Shown: positions 8,807 to 18,992, counted from the stretch's first letter. The stretch is DNA of 64,000 nt from CAWAMR01 sp963783095 (GCA_963783095.1 CAWAMR010000001.1:310001-374000); one strand, 5' to 3'. The notes: generated by a model from the letters alone, not told the origin. A program made the numbers and translations.

Positions 8807-9579
8807 ATGTCAAAAACTGTTGCCGTCATCACGGGGGCCAGCCAGGGCATCGGTCGAGCGACAGCGATCCGCCTAGCCCGCGATTTCTCGGCGCTGGTCT
8901 TGGTGGCACGGAACCGAGCCAATCTTGAGCAGACGGCCGAAGCGGTCAGGTCCGCGGGCGCGGAAACGATCGTCATTGATGTGGACCTGGCTCAGCCGTT
9001 CGGCCGCCAAGTCGGTGGTCGATCAAACTTTGCAAGCGTTCGACCGAATCGATGCGCTGGTCAATATCGCCGGAGCGGTGCCGCAGATCGACCTGTTCGA
9101 GATGACGGACGAACAGTGGGAGGCCGGCCTGGCGCTCAAGCTGCACGGGCGCGCGCCGGCTCACCATCGCGGCGTGGCCGGCGCTGAAGCAAGCGAAAGG
9201 CTCGGTCGTGCTGATGTCCGGCAATTCGGCGATCTTCCCGAAGGCACCCTATGCCGCGGTCGGCACGATCAACGCGGCCATCACCGCACTGGCGAAGGCG
9301 TTTTCCGATCAGGGAATCGAGGATGGCGTCCAGGTGAACAGCGTGCTGCCCGGAGCGGTGATGACCGGCCGGCGCCGTTCCTATCTGGACCATTGGGCTC
9401 CGCTCCACAAAATGACGGTCGAGGAGGCGACGGCCAGATTTCCGAAGGAAGCCGGCATCTCCCGCTACGGCGAACCCGAGGAGATCGCGGAGCTGATGGC
9501 ATTTCTGGTGTCGCCGGGAGCCCGCTGGATGACGGGTTCGACGCTGCGGATGGACGGCGGTGAAGTGAAATCGATCTAA
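8807..9579 (+). CDS. SDR-family oxidoreductase, two apparent frameshifts
   Basis: A classical short-chain dehydrogenase of about 257 residues, read across three frames. The N-terminus has the NAD(P) motif TGASQGIG, the middle has the NAG-like ALVNIAGAVPQ, and the last third carries the active-site region (GNSAIFPKAPYAAVGTINAA) and the C-terminal GSTLRMDGGE. The frames join by removing one extra base near 9000 and one near 9145. In this part the usual YxxxK is not exact (Tyr-Ala-Ala-Val-Gly), which fits divergent SDRs. The substrate is unknown. It is the first gene of a run of detoxification-type enzymes. Sequencing error and a recent pseudogene cannot be told apart here, but no other damage is visible. 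Confidence 0.7.
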
Positions 9580-9602
9580 CCAAAGATGAAAGGAGTGCGG
9601 TG

Positions 9603-10297
9603 ATGTCTTTGAATAACGTGAGCATCGTGCTCGTCCATGGCGCATGGGCCGATGGATCAAGTTGGGCAAAGGTTATTGCGCCCCTCGCCGCGGACCGCAT
9701 CAAGGTGGTCGCGGTGCCGTTGCCGCTGACATCGTTCCGCGATGATGTGGCGGCGCTGGATCGAACGCTTGAACGCGTGTCGGGGACGATCGTTCTCGTT
9801 GGCCACGCCTATGCCGGTGCCGTTATCGCGGCGACCCGCGACAAGAAGGTGAAGGGGCTCGTCTACGTCGCTGCCCTGGCTCCGGACGAGGGCGAAACCG
9901 TGGCGCAAGTCTTCTACCGCGGCGAGCCTCACCCGCAGGCGCCCAAGCTGGCTCCCGACAATCGCGGGCTGATTTATCTGCCCGAGTCAGCCTTCGCTAC
10001 CGCCTTCGCGCAAAATGCTGCCGCGGAGGAACTGGCCGTGCTGGCGGCGGTTCAGCGACCGATCTCGCCCGCATGCATCACTGTTGCCGTCGATCGGCCA
10101 TTGTGGAAGGACCGACCCACCTGGTACCTGGTGGCCGAGCAAGACCGCATGATCACCGAGGAAAACCAGCGCTTCATGGCCGAGCGGATGAAGGCTCACG
10201 TGTGCGCCCATCCCGTCGACCAGCGCCGATCGTGACCGCGCCTTCTATTGTGGTGGATATCATCCACGAGGCGATGGTCAAGGTTGCGGCGGCGTAA
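9603..10297 (+). CDS. Alpha/beta hydrolase (esterase-type), one frameshift near the end
   Basis: An alpha/beta hydrolase of about 230 residues. It starts at the ATG at 9603, about 8 bp after AAAGGAG. The oxyanion-hole segment VLVHGAWADGSSW is followed by a nucleophile elbow that reads GHAYAG, so the usual serine of GxSxG is alanine or tyrosine here. That could mean a non-hydrolytic member or a shifted nucleophile. Asp in AEQDRMI is the acid candidate. The frame breaks near 10223, where one base seems to be missing; the next frame supplies the normal C-terminus (APIVTAPSIVVDIIHEA) with the catalytic-His region altered. It resembles salicylate-esterase / EstC-like proteins. Confidence 0.7.
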
Positions 10298-10406
10298 CAG
10301 AAACTGCGTCAAGGCGGGCCCCGTGTTCTGTGGACTCTGTCACCCGGATATGCACACGATCACGATTACCCATGTGTCGGTTTGACGAGTCAGGGAAGTG
10401 AATCAA

Positions 10407-10631
10407 ATGTCAAAATTCATGCTGCGCTATGAAGTTAATAAAGACCGTAGTATCTTGCATGCCATCAACTTCTTGGTTTCCTGTGGGATAATGTCATTTG
10501 AAGACGCACGCCCAATGTCACGGGCATTTCATATAAGAGCAGAAAACGTTGTGGTAGATATTCCGGATGCGCTAAAGTCTAGATTCATGGCTGCAATGGA
10601 TGCCGTAAATTTCCGATATGAGCAACTCTGA
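10407..10631 (+). CDS. Small hypothetical protein
   Basis: A 74-residue protein that I do not recognise. It is more AT-rich than its neighbours and has no signal peptide or membrane segment. It reads as a mixed alpha/beta domain (MLRYEVNKDRSILHAINFLV, later RMAAMDAVNF-like). A GTG at 10398 gives an alternative start three residues earlier. It lies between two hydrolase genes in the same direction. The different base composition suggests it arrived separately from the GC-rich enzymes around it. Confidence 0.45.
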   Translation: MSKFMLRYEVNKDRSILHAINFLVSCGIMSFEDARPMSRAFHIRAENVVVDIPDALKSRFMAAMDAVNFRYEQL

Positions 10632-10683
10632 TCATGTGGAGTTTTGCAACAAACGGTTATTCTCATCACAAAGGAAAAGCACC

Positions 10684-11537
10684 ATGACCGCCATCAGGTA
10701 TCGAACTGCCAACGTGGACGGCTTCAACATCTTCTATCGCGCAGCCGGCTCGGCCGATGCCCCAAAGTTGTTGTTGCTCCATGGTTTCCCGAGCGCAAGC
10801 CACATGTTCCGGGATCTCATCCCACTCCTTGCCGACCGCTTTCACGTCGTCGCTCCCGATTTGCCGGGTTTTGGAAAGTCCGACATGCCCGGTCGCGGTC
10901 ATACCTTCGACAAGATTGCCGAGACGATCGATCGTTTCACGGAGGTGGTCGGCTTCGATCGCTTTGCCGTTTACATTTTCGATTACGGTGCGCCGACCGG
11001 ACTGCGGATCGCCGTGAAGCATCCGGACCGGATCACGGCAATCATCTCGCAAAACGGCAACGCCTATGAAGAAGGTCTGAGCGACGGCTGGAATCCGATC
11101 CGCGGCTTATTGGCAAGATGCGTCACAGAAGAACCGCGAGGCCCTGCGAGAATTCTTGAAACCCGAGACGACGGTCTGGCAATACACGCACGGCGTCCCC
11201 GATGCGACGGAGGTCTCTCCGGACGGATACTCACTCGATAACTTCTACCTGAGTCGGCCCGGTGCGGCCGAGTTGCAGCTCGATTTGTTCGGGGACTACA
11301 AGAGCAACGTCGCGCTCTATCCGACCTTCCAGAAGTACTTCCGCACCTACAAGCCGCCCTTCCTGGCGGTGTGGGGCAAGAACGACCCGTTCTTCCTGCC
11401 GCAAGGGGCCGAGGCGTTCAAGCGCGACATTCCGGACGCGATCGTGCGCTTCTTCGACACCGGGCATTTCGCGCCTGGAGACGCACGCCGCGGAGATTGC
11501 GGCGGCCATCCGCGACTTCCTTTCTGATCTTCGATAG
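10684..11537 (+). CDS. Alpha/beta hydrolase (epoxide hydrolase/haloalkane dehalogenase-like), two frameshifts
   Basis: About 284 residues when read across three frames. Start at the ATG at 10684, after AAAGGAAAAG. The HGFPSASHMFRDLIP oxyanion segment and DLPGFGKSD are typical. The nucleophile elbow reads IFDYGAPTG, giving an aspartate nucleophile (D-Y-G-A) as in epoxide hydrolases and haloalkane dehalogenases. The later part has FLAVWGKNDPFF and the catalytic-His region TGHFALETHAAEI. Single extra bases near 11103 and 11473 break the frame. The product probably hydrolyses epoxides, halides or similar small molecules, consistent with the surrounding SDR and AKR genes. Confidence 0.8.
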
Positions 11538-11554
11538 ACACAAGGAGAATCGAG

Positions 11555-12951
11555 ATGAACGTCGAGCATTTTGAAAACCTGGTGATCGGCAGCGGCGTGG
11601 GTGGAAAGCTGCTCGGCTGGACGCTCGCCAAGCGAGGCCAAAAAACCGTCGTAGTCGAACGATCGATGGTCGGCGGGTCGTGCCCAAACGTCGCTTGCCT
11701 ACCGAGCAAGAACGTAATCTACAGCGCCAAGGCCCTTTCACTCGTCGATCCGAAGAGGGGGCTCGGCATAACGACCGGGCAACTAGAAGTGGATATGCCG
11801 GCGGTAGCTCGTCGCAAGCGGAAGATGGTCGACGACCTGGTGGCGATTCACCTGGAAAACTTCAGGGCCAGCGGCGCGGAGCTGGTGATGGGCGAAGCAC
11901 GGTTTGTCCAGCCCAAGACAGTGGAAGTAACGCTCAATGGCGGTGGCTCCCGGCTGCTGTTTGGTGATCGGGTGTTTTTGGGTTTGGGTACGCGTGCCGG
12001 CATTCCGCCGGTGCCTGGCCTGGCAGCTGCCGGGCCGCTCACGCATGTCGAAGCGCTCAATCTGGAGCGAGTGCCGGACCACCTTGTAGTCGTCGGCGGC
12101 GGATACGTGGGTTTGGAGTTTGCCCAGGCCTTTCGCCGCTTCGGCGGCCGGGTCACGATCATTCAGCGCGCCAAACAGTTGTTGGAACGGGAAGATGCCG
12201 ACATTGCCCAGGCCGTCGAAGAACTGATGCGCGACGAAAGGATCGAAGTCTTGTTACTCGCGGAGATGCTCGATGTCGCTGGTCGCTCCGGCGACGGTGT
12301 CAAAATACGCTTGCGTCGGGTGGCTCGGAAAGAACCGTGGAAGCTTCCGATATTCTGCTGGCGGCCGGCCGGGTGCCCAACACCGATCGAATCGATGCAG
12401 CAAAGGCCGGTATCGAGCTCGACGCGCGCGGGTACATCCGAGTCAATGAGCGACTCCAGACCTCGGCCGTGGATGTTTGGGCCGTGGGCGACTGTGCCGG
12501 AAGTCCTCAGTTCACGCACGTCGGCGAAGATGATTTTCGCATTGTGCTAAACAACCTCGATGGGGGTAATCGCACCTCGTGCGACCGGCTCATTCCCTAT
12601 TGCTTGTTCATCGACCCGGAACTGGCTCATGTCGGACTAACGGAATCGGAAGCCAAGGCCAAGGGCGTGTCGTACCGGCTGGCCAAACAGCCCATGGCGG
12701 CGGTGTTGCGCACCCGCACACTGTCCGAGACGCGTGGGTTCGCCAAAGCCTTGATCGGGGCCGACGATCGTATTCTAGGCTTCACGGTGCTGGGAGCCGA
12801 GGCAAGTGAAATGATGGCGGCCGTTCAAGTGGCGATGCTCGCCGGCCTTCCTTATACGACTTTGCGAGATGCGATCTTCACGCACCCAACGGCCGCCGAA
12901 GGTCTCATCGGCCTGTTCTCCGGTCCGCTCGTCGCTCCCGAGCGGAAGTAA
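11555..12951 (+). CDS. FAD-dependent pyridine nucleotide-disulfide oxidoreductase, one frameshift
   Basis: About 465 residues, of the mercuric reductase / dihydrolipoamide dehydrogenase superfamily. The FAD motif (GSGVGG) is near the N-terminus, followed by the redox-active disulfide GGSCPNVACLPSK with both cysteines present. The NAD-binding motif VVVGGGYVGLEFA lies mid-protein, then the second FAD motif VDVWAVGDCAG, and a dimerisation domain ending in FTHPTAAEGL. There is no heavy-metal-associated domain and no C-terminal Cys pair, so mercury reduction is not supported. One base is missing near 12317, where the frame changes from the first to the second segment. It follows the hydrolase by 17 bp and is likely co-transcribed. 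Confidence 0.85.
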
Positions 12952-13176
12952 TATGAAGACGGGTCCTGTGGCATAAGGATCCCCGTTCGACGAATCCTGA
13001 ACCGAGTTGAGACCACCTCGGGGATCTCTCTGGAGACGTACGCGAACCGAACCAGACTAGCTTTACGATTGACTACGAATCCCAACATCCAGGCCCCTGA
13101 CGCCAGACAGCAAAAGTTCAATAGCCGTCTCGTCGCCCCGACTGCAACGCATCCGCAACATCGGGCATGGTAAACT
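12952..13176. other. Spacer between convergent genes
   Basis: No gene is visible. The stretch 13101-13160 shares a recognisable but diverged sequence with 16331-16390 (both contain AAAAGT-C-ATAGCCGTCT and CGCAACATC or CGTAACATC). The AraC/SDR/AKR group lies between the two copies. Confidence 0.4.
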
Positions 13177-14116
13177 TTAGTAAACGTTGCTTGCTCCGGT
13201 TAACGCACGCAATTGCTCGACATCGTGCATTGGCGGTTTACCAAAGTGGCGTTTGTACTCACGATTGAAGTGCGACGCGTCATCGTAGCCAACCCGAAAG
13301 CCCGCCTGTGCTGCGTCAAAATCTTCGTTAAGCATTAGCCGTCGTGCTTCCTGAAGCCGAAGCTGCTTCTGGAATTGCAACGGACTCATTGCAGTTACTG
13401 CTTTGAAATGGGCATGGAATCCCGAAACACTCATGCGGAGTTCGCTCGCGAGATCATCGATCCGCAGCGGCTTGTCGTAATTCTTGCGGATTATCTCGAT
13501 AGCGCGAGCCATCCGATGGGCGTGGCCACCGAACCTGGCAAGGTGACGCATACGATTGCCCTGTGCGCCGACGAGGAGCCGATAGACTATCTCCCGGATG
13601 ACAAGCGGAGCGAGTACCCGGTATTCGGTCAGAGGTTTCCGTTAACCGTACAAGTCGAACCGTCGCATCGAGCAAATCCGCATCCAGCGAGCTGACATCA
13701 ACTGCTTTCACGTTGCTATCGCCATTCGGCTGCACGAAGCCCGACTCCACCATCACCGAAGTAACGATGGACGGGTCTAGCACCAACCGGAAGCTCAGGT
13801 AGGGCCGTTCCGTCGATGCTTCGACCACCTTGCCGCTCAGCGGCAACTCCATCGTGCTGATGAGGTAATGCGAGGGGTCGTACCTGAAGGTATCGGCTCC
13901 GAGCGTGATGTCCTTGCTGCCCTGTGCGATCACGCAGAATGAGGGCTCGCAAACGGCGTATAACCTTTCGCCGGGGCTTGAAAGGCGCACAAAATGTAGA
14001 TTCGGCTGGGGCTCGGCCACGCCATCATGCGGTAAAATCCGCGCGATTCGCTGGGAGAGTTCTTCCTGATCGGCCTGAATGCGGCGGTCCTGTTGTTCGG
14101 CGTGGGGATTGCTCAT
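13177..14116 (-). CDS. AraC-family transcriptional regulator, one frameshift
   Basis: About 312 residues across two frames. The N-terminal cupin-like AraC_N domain contains FCVIAQGSKDITLG and YLISTMELPLSG. The C-terminal half has two helix-turn-helix motifs (LRIDDLASELRMSVSGFHAH and AQAGFRVGYDDASHFNREYK), the hallmark of AraC/XylS regulators. The frame breaks around 13620. The missing linker (RVLAPLVIREIVYRLLVGAQ) is intact in the neighbouring frame. I chose the ATG at 14116. It is divergent from the SDR gene at 14324. AraC_N regulators often control an adjacent SDR or aldo/keto reductase, so it probably regulates 14324-16215. Confidence 0.85.
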
Positions 14117-14323
14117 CTTTCTCACCTCAAACACCTGTTGCAACTCGAACGCGGGCAAAAGACTTGCTTTGGAGAATTGTTCAAGCAACTTCGAGAATCG
14201 TCATACCGCTTTGCTTCCATTTTGGCATATATTACAGGATATCGAGAAGAACGCAACGACAGTCTGTGCTGATGGATTAGACCCTGCGTCAATTGGCTGT
14301 CGGCCAGAAAAGGAGAAAGCACT

Positions 14324-15160
14324 ATGAGCAAAGTCTGGTTTATTACGGGAGCCGGAAGCGGCATCGGCAGTGGGATTGCGAAGGCCGCCCTGCGGGCCGG
14401 CGACCGCGTACTGGCGACCGGAAGGAATCTCGAAAAGCTTCGGAGCGCCCTAAGCGACGTCGCGAGCGAGAACCTCGCGTTCGTCAAGTTGGATGTGACC
14501 GACGAGAACCAGACGAACGCGGCCGTTGAGGAAGTCGTGAAGCGGTTCGGCCTGATCGACGTCGCGGTCAACAATGCCGGCTACAGTCTGCTTGGCAATT
14601 TCGAAGAAATGACCATCCCCGAACTTAAAACTCAGTTGGCAACGAACTTCTACGGCGTTGTGCACGGGATGCGGGCTGTTCTGCCGATCATGCGGAAGCA
14701 ACGGTCAGGCCACATCATCAATATCAGTTCGATGGCGGGAGTGATCGGGTTTGCACACTGTGCCGCATACGCCGCATCGAAGTTCGCCGTCGAAGGCCTG
14801 TCGCTGTCGGTAGCTGCCGAGGTCGAGAAATTCGGCATTAAGGTCACGCTTGTCGAACCGGGGTTCTTTCGCACCGACCTTCTGGACAACCGAAATGCGA
14901 AATACCCCAGCATAGCCATCGACGACTATGCCGCAGAAGGCAGTGCTCAGAAGATGTGGTCCGCTTACAACGGCACGCAGCAGGGCGACCCGGATAAACT
15001 CGGTGAAGCCCTTGTCAAAATCTCCCGAATGACGAATCCGCCGAAGCAGTTTTACGCGGGCAGCGACGCCGTCGCGGGGATCAGGCCCGCTCTGGAGGCC
15101 CGCCTGCAAGAGATCAGAATCTACGAGGAACTTTCAAAGTCCACAGACGGAAGTTTCTAA
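14324..15160 (+). CDS. SDR-family NAD(P)-dependent oxidoreductase
   Basis: A complete 278-residue classical SDR. It has the cofactor motif TGAGSGIG (residues 8-15), NNAG mid-domain, a catalytic serine in INISS and YAASK with Tyr and Lys in place. VEPGFFRTDLL follows the active site. The RBS GGAGAAAG lies just upstream of the ATG at 14324. The C-terminal extension is typical of the 'oxidoreductase, 3-oxoacyl-ACP-reductase-like' group near AraC regulators. The substrate is unknown. An aldo/keto reductase gene follows 64 bp downstream in the same direction. Confidence 0.9.
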   Translation: MSKVWFITGAGSGIGSGIAKAALRAGDRVLATGRNLEKLRSALSDVASENLAFVKLDVTDENQTNAAVEEVVKRFGLIDVAVNNAGYSLLGNFEEMTIPELKTQLATNFYGVVHGMRAVLPIMRKQRSGHIINISSMAGVIGFAHCAAYAASKFAVEGLSLSVAAEVEKFGIKVTLVEPGFFRTDLLDNRNAKYPSIAIDDYAAEGSAQKMWSAYNGTQQGDPDKLGEALVKISRMTNPPKQFYAGSDAVAGIRPALEARLQEIRIYEELSKSTDGSF

Positions 15161-15224
15161 CACGAGAGCAATCGAAGGGACCGCCATGAGACGGAAAACT
15201 CAATTAGACCAAAAGGAGATAGCA

Positions 15225-16215
15225 ATGCAAAAGCGCAAACTTGGGAAGAGCGGTCTGGAAGTTTCGGCCCTCGGGCTTGGCTGCATGGGCATGAGTTTCG
15301 GATATGGCCCGGCCGGCGACGAACAAGAGATGATTTCGGTTATCCGGGCGGCCGTGGACCTCGGAGTCACCTTCTTCGACACCGCCGAAGTCTACGGCCC
15401 GTACACGAACGAATTACTTGTGGGCAAAGCCCTCGCGCCGATACGTGACCAGGTGGTCATCGCCACCAAGTTCGGCTTCCACTTTGACGCCAACGGGAAA
15501 CAAGCAGGTCTCAACAGCCGCCCCGAGCACATCAAGCAAGTGGCCGACGCGTCGCTGAAGCGGCTAAACACCGACCGCATCGATCTTCTCTACCAGCATC
15601 GCGTCGATCCCAACGTGCCGATCGAAGACGTAGCCGGAGCGGTGAAAGACCTTATCAAGGAAGGCAAGGTCAAACATTTCGGCCTCTCGGAAGCAGGCGT
15701 GCAGGTCATCCGCCGGGCACACGCGGTCCAACCTGTCACGGCCCTTCAAAGCGAATACTCGCTTTGGTGGAGAGAACCCGAAGCGGAGATCATTCCGACC
15801 CTCGAAGAACTCGGCATCGGCTTCGTCCCGTTCAGCCCGCTGGGCAAGGGATATCTCACTGGAAAGATGGACGAGAACACCACCTTCGACAGCACCGACT
15901 TCCGCAATACCGTCCCCCGCTTTTCACCGGAAGCCCGGAAGGCCAACCAGGGCGCTGGTCGAACTGCTCGGCAAAATCGCGGCACGGAAGAATGCGACGC
16001 CCGCTCAGATCGCACTCGCATGGCTGCTGGCCCAGAAGCCTTGGATCGTTCCGATTCCGGGCACGACGAAGCTCCATCGCCTCAAGGAGAATGTCGCTGC
16101 TAACGCCGTGGAACTATCTGTGAACGACCTACATGACATCGAGACCGCCGCAGCCAAGATCACGGTCCAAGGCGAACGGTATTCGGAGGCGGCTCAGAAA
16201 ATGATCAATCGCTGA
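15225..16215 (+). CDS. Aldo/keto reductase, one frameshift
   Basis: About 330 residues. Start at the ATG at 15225, with the strong RBS AAAAGGAG at 15211. The catalytic tetrad is visible: Asp and Tyr in FFDTAEVYGPYTNE, Lys in VVIATKFG and His in LLYQHRVDP. The NADPH-binding end lies in the other frame (WIVPIPGTTKLHRLKENV) after one extra G near 15950. The family is AKR13-like (YakC/Tas type), often reducing aldehydes with NADPH. It is the second gene of the probable AraC-controlled pair with the SDR. Confidence 0.88.
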
Positions 16216-16539
16216 AGGAAAATGACTACCCGAGCAGAAGAAGCGATCAGCCAAACGCTGAGCGGCAACAGGCGCAAACTCAATCTGAACGGGGATTTCC
16301 GTCATCGCAGCCCGGCTTCCCAGCGCCGGATGCCGGCGACAAAAAGTCCATAGCCGTCTTGTTGTCTCGAATCTGCGTAACATCAAATCCCGTCGTTGGT
16401 TGCGAATGCGACTGGCGACGGGATTTGAACTCTTTAAGGGGGCAACGACGAATTTCAAGGTCCGAATAGAATCTAGGTAACGGTTTCGCTTGTGAACTGA
16501 TTTCCATGCGGATGAACAACACCCACCGCTTGGCGTGAA
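16216..16539. other. Intergenic region, 324 bp
   Basis: No coding region supported. The segment 16331-16390 is a diverged copy of 13101-13160. The CGTCGTTGGTTGCGAATGCG / CGACTGGCGACGGG part forms only weak pairings. The promoter of the downstream sigma factor is expected here, but I cannot point to a convincing one. Confidence 0.4.
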
Positions 16540-16548
16540 ATGATCAAC

Positions 16549-17796
16549 ATGAAACTCGATGCCTCCATGACGATCCGCGACCGGATCGACGATCTCTACC
16601 GCTCCGACTCGCGTCGCGTGTTTGCTTCACTCGTCCGATTGCTGAAGGATTTTGATCTGGCAGACGATGCCATGCACGAGGCGTTCGCAGCCGCCGTGGA
16701 GATTTGGCAACGAGATGGGGAGCCGGCAAATCCGAGAGCGTGGTTGATCTCCACGGGAAAATTCAAGGCGATCGATGCGCTTCGCCGGCAAGGCCGCCTG
16801 AAGGTGCTTCAGCCCGAAATCGCTTCGCGAGTAGACGAAGTGGCCGATGAAAATGCGGCCCGAGCCGGCAAAGAGATCGAAGACGATCGATTGCGTCTGA
16901 TCTTCACCTGTTGTCATCCCGCCATTGATCCAAATCTGCAGGTACCGTTGACGCTTCGCGAGGTCTGCGGACTGACGACCGAGGAGATCGCCCACGCGTT
17001 CTTGACTTCCAAGGCAACGATGGCCCAGCGCATCGTACGCGGCAAGGCGAAGATTCGTGAGGCACAAATTCCCTATGCCGTTCCGTCTCTGGAGGATCTG
17101 CCCGAACGGCTGGACGCGGTACTTTCCGCCATCTATTTGGTGTTCAACGAAGGATATGCGGCCTCGCAGGGCGCTTCGCTCTTACGGGTTGATCTAACCG
17201 CTGAGGCCATTCGGCTGGGCCGGTTGCTTCTCGAGTTGCTTCCCGATCCGGAGGCCAAGGGCCTCTTGGCCTTGATGCTGCTCCACGAATCGCGCAGGCA
17301 AGCACGTGTTTCCAAAGACGGTGAAATCATTCTGCTCGAAGAGCAGGACCGCTCCCTTTGGGACCAGCAAATGATTTCCGAGGGCACGGCACTGGTGGAG
17401 CAAGCATTTCAGTCGCGGGATTTTGGTGCGTATACCGTCCAGGCAGCCATTTCAGCAGTCCACGCCAAGGCCGCCAAGGCCGAGCAGACGGACTGGAACC
17501 GGATTGTCGCGCTTTACTCCGTATTGCTGCGAATCGATTCATCGCCGGTCGTCGAACTCAATCGGGCGGTCGCGGTAGCGATGCGGGACGGACCGGAGGC
17601 GGGGCTGGTCCTGGTCGATGCGATTCTGGAACGCGGGGACTTGGCCGACTATCACCTTTCCCACGCAGCGCGAGCCGAGTTGTGCCGGCGCTCCGGAAGA
17701 ATGTCCGACGCAAGGAACTCGTATGAGCGAGCGCTATCGTTGGCCCGGCAGGAACCCGAGCGGCGATTTTTGACTCGGCGACTGTCCGAAATCTAA
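16549..17796 (+). CDS. ECF42-type RNA polymerase sigma factor
   Basis: About 415 residues, roughly twice a normal ECF factor. Region 2 has DDLYRSDSRRVFASLVRLL and the later AWLISTGKFKAIDALRR. Region 4 is around LTLREVCGLTTEEIAHAFLT followed by KATMAQRIVRGKAKI. The C-terminal 230 residues are a helical TPR-like domain containing VFNEGYAAS and LNRAVAVAM. This architecture is characteristic of the ECF42 group, whose genes sit next to YCII/DGPF-domain proteins. Two such genes follow (18088 and 18601). No anti-sigma gene is seen; in the group the C-terminal extension is thought to control activity. An alternative in-frame start lies at 16540. Confidence 0.9.
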   Translation: MKLDASMTIRDRIDDLYRSDSRRVFASLVRLLKDFDLADDAMHEAFAAAVEIWQRDGEPANPRAWLISTGKFKAIDALRRQGRLKVLQPEIASRVDEVADENAARAGKEIEDDRLRLIFTCCHPAIDPNLQVPLTLREVCGLTTEEIAHAFLTSKATMAQRIVRGKAKIREAQIPYAVPSLEDLPERLDAVLSAIYLVFNEGYAASQGASLLRVDLTAEAIRLGRLLLELLPDPEAKGLLALMLLHESRRQARVSKDGEIILLEEQDRSLWDQQMISEGTALVEQAFQSRDFGAYTVQAAISAVHAKAAKAEQTDWNRIVALYSVLLRIDSSPVVELNRAVAVAMRDGPEAGLVLVDAILERGDLADYHLSHAARAELCRRSGRMSDARNSYERALSLARQEPERRFLTRRLSEI

Positions 17797-17845
17797 TTCT
17801 CGCCCGGCGTCAACGCTTAAACGCGCTTAAACGTAGAATTGCTTC

Positions 17846-17903
17846 GTAGCCGCATTCGCCAGAATGCGGGAGCAATCACCCGCATTCTGGCGAATGCGGC
17901 TAC
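17846..17903. repeat. Perfect 25-bp inverted repeat
   Basis: A perfect 25-bp palindrome: GTAGCCGCATTCGCCAGAAT continuing to GCGGG at 17846-17870, and its exact complement at 17879-17903, with an 8-base loop. It lies about 50 bp after the sigma factor stop. There is no T-run after the stem, so it is more likely a REP-type dispersed element than a classic intrinsic terminator, though it may still stop or stabilise the transcript. Confidence 0.85.
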
Positions 17904-18087
17904 CCCAAAACCAAAGCTTAAAGGTGCTTGCCCGCAATTTCTAAAACAAAATGCGTGGGTAACAGATTTCCGGCAGAATTTTGGAAACCGTTGTCGATTG
18001 CCGAGATTCTCGTTCGACAACTGAGTGAAAGTCGGAAAATGATCGACTTCGATCGCATTCCCATCCACCAAGTTCAGGAGTTCCGTC

Positions 18088-18534
18088 ATGAAGGTCATGG
18101 TGATTTCCAAAGCGTCAGCGGCGTCGGAAGCGGGCGAGATGGACCCCGAAATGTTCGCGGCCATGGACAAGTTCATCGAAGAATTGATCAATGCGGGAAT
18201 CATGCTCGATGGTACAGGACTGACGCCAACTTCTCGCGGTGCCCGGGTTCGGTTCTCCGGGGCAAATCGCACCGTCACCGCCGGGCCATTCGCTGAGACG
18301 ACGGAACTCATCGCCGGGTTCATGATCTGGAAGGTCTCCTCGCTCCAAGAAGCGATTGACTGGGTAAAGAAATTCCCGAACTTGTCGACGGAAGACTCGG
18401 ACGTCGAAATTCGTCCGCTCATAGAACCGGAGGACTTTGCCGGGGTAGTCACCCCCGAGCGGCTGGAGGAAGTGAAAGAACTGGAAGCCCAGTCGGGGGA
18501 TCGCGACGGTTACGGCCTGGCCCGTTTTAAGTAA
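18088..18534 (+). CDS. YCII/DGPF-domain protein
   Basis: A 148-residue dimeric alpha/beta-barrel family protein. It starts MKVMVISKASAASEAGEMD and carries the DGPF-like stretch TVTAGPFAETTELIAGFMIW, where Asp of DGPF is replaced by Ala. The C-terminal 35 residues are an acidic/basic extension ending in GYGLARFK. YCII proteins of this kind are genomically linked to ECF42 sigma factors, as here, and are proposed to be enzymes or ligand-binding partners. The biochemical role is unproven. A second copy follows 66 bp downstream. Confidence 0.88.
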   Translation: MKVMVISKASAASEAGEMDPEMFAAMDKFIEELINAGIMLDGTGLTPTSRGARVRFSGANRTVTAGPFAETTELIAGFMIWKVSSLQEAIDWVKKFPNLSTEDSDVEIRPLIEPEDFAGVVTPERLEEVKELEAQSGDRDGYGLARFK

Positions 18535-18600
18535 TGAATGAGAGCTTGGCGGCGTGAAGGCCGAACCAACCAGCAGGGCAGTTCTTGAACGGAGAGTCGC

Positions 18601-18992
18601 ATGAAATACGTCGTGTTAGGGTTTTTCGACGAGGCGGCGTTTGCTCAGTTACCACAGGCAGATGTGCAGAGAATGATGGAAGAATGCTTTGCCTACGACG
18701 ATGTACTTCGGCGAGGCGGGCATTACCTGGGGGGAGAAGCGCTCGATTCCGCCGGTAATGCAGTCGCGTTGAGGATGAAGGATGGCGAGGTCCAGGTCAC
18801 CGATGGTCCGTATGCGGAGACCAAGGAAACGCTCGGCGGCATTCTACTGCTGGAAGCCCGCGACCTGAACCACGCCATCGCGCTGATGTCGAAACACCGG
18901 GGGTGAGGATAACGACATTCGAGATCCGGCCGGTCAATGAAGCGATGAGCCGACTTATCGCCGAGCGGAGCGCGGCGGTCGCCTCGACTTGA
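18601..18992 (+). CDS. YCII/DGPF-domain protein, frameshift near the C-terminus
   Basis: The first frame gives 101 residues starting MKYVVLGFFDEAAFAQL, with the signature VTDGPYAETKETLGG. It ends early at a TGA at 18904-18906. Restoring one base near 18898 continues the normal family ending: KHPGVR, then TFEIRPVNEAMSRLIAERSA to a TGA at 18990-18992. It is therefore a complete YCII protein with a single deletion. It is the third gene of the ECF42 cluster. RBS: GGAGAG just before the ATG. Confidence 0.85.

Noticed and set aside
11555..12951. Mercuric reductase (merA)
   Set aside because: The N-terminal metal-binding domain and C-terminal cysteine pair are absent and no mer genes are near.
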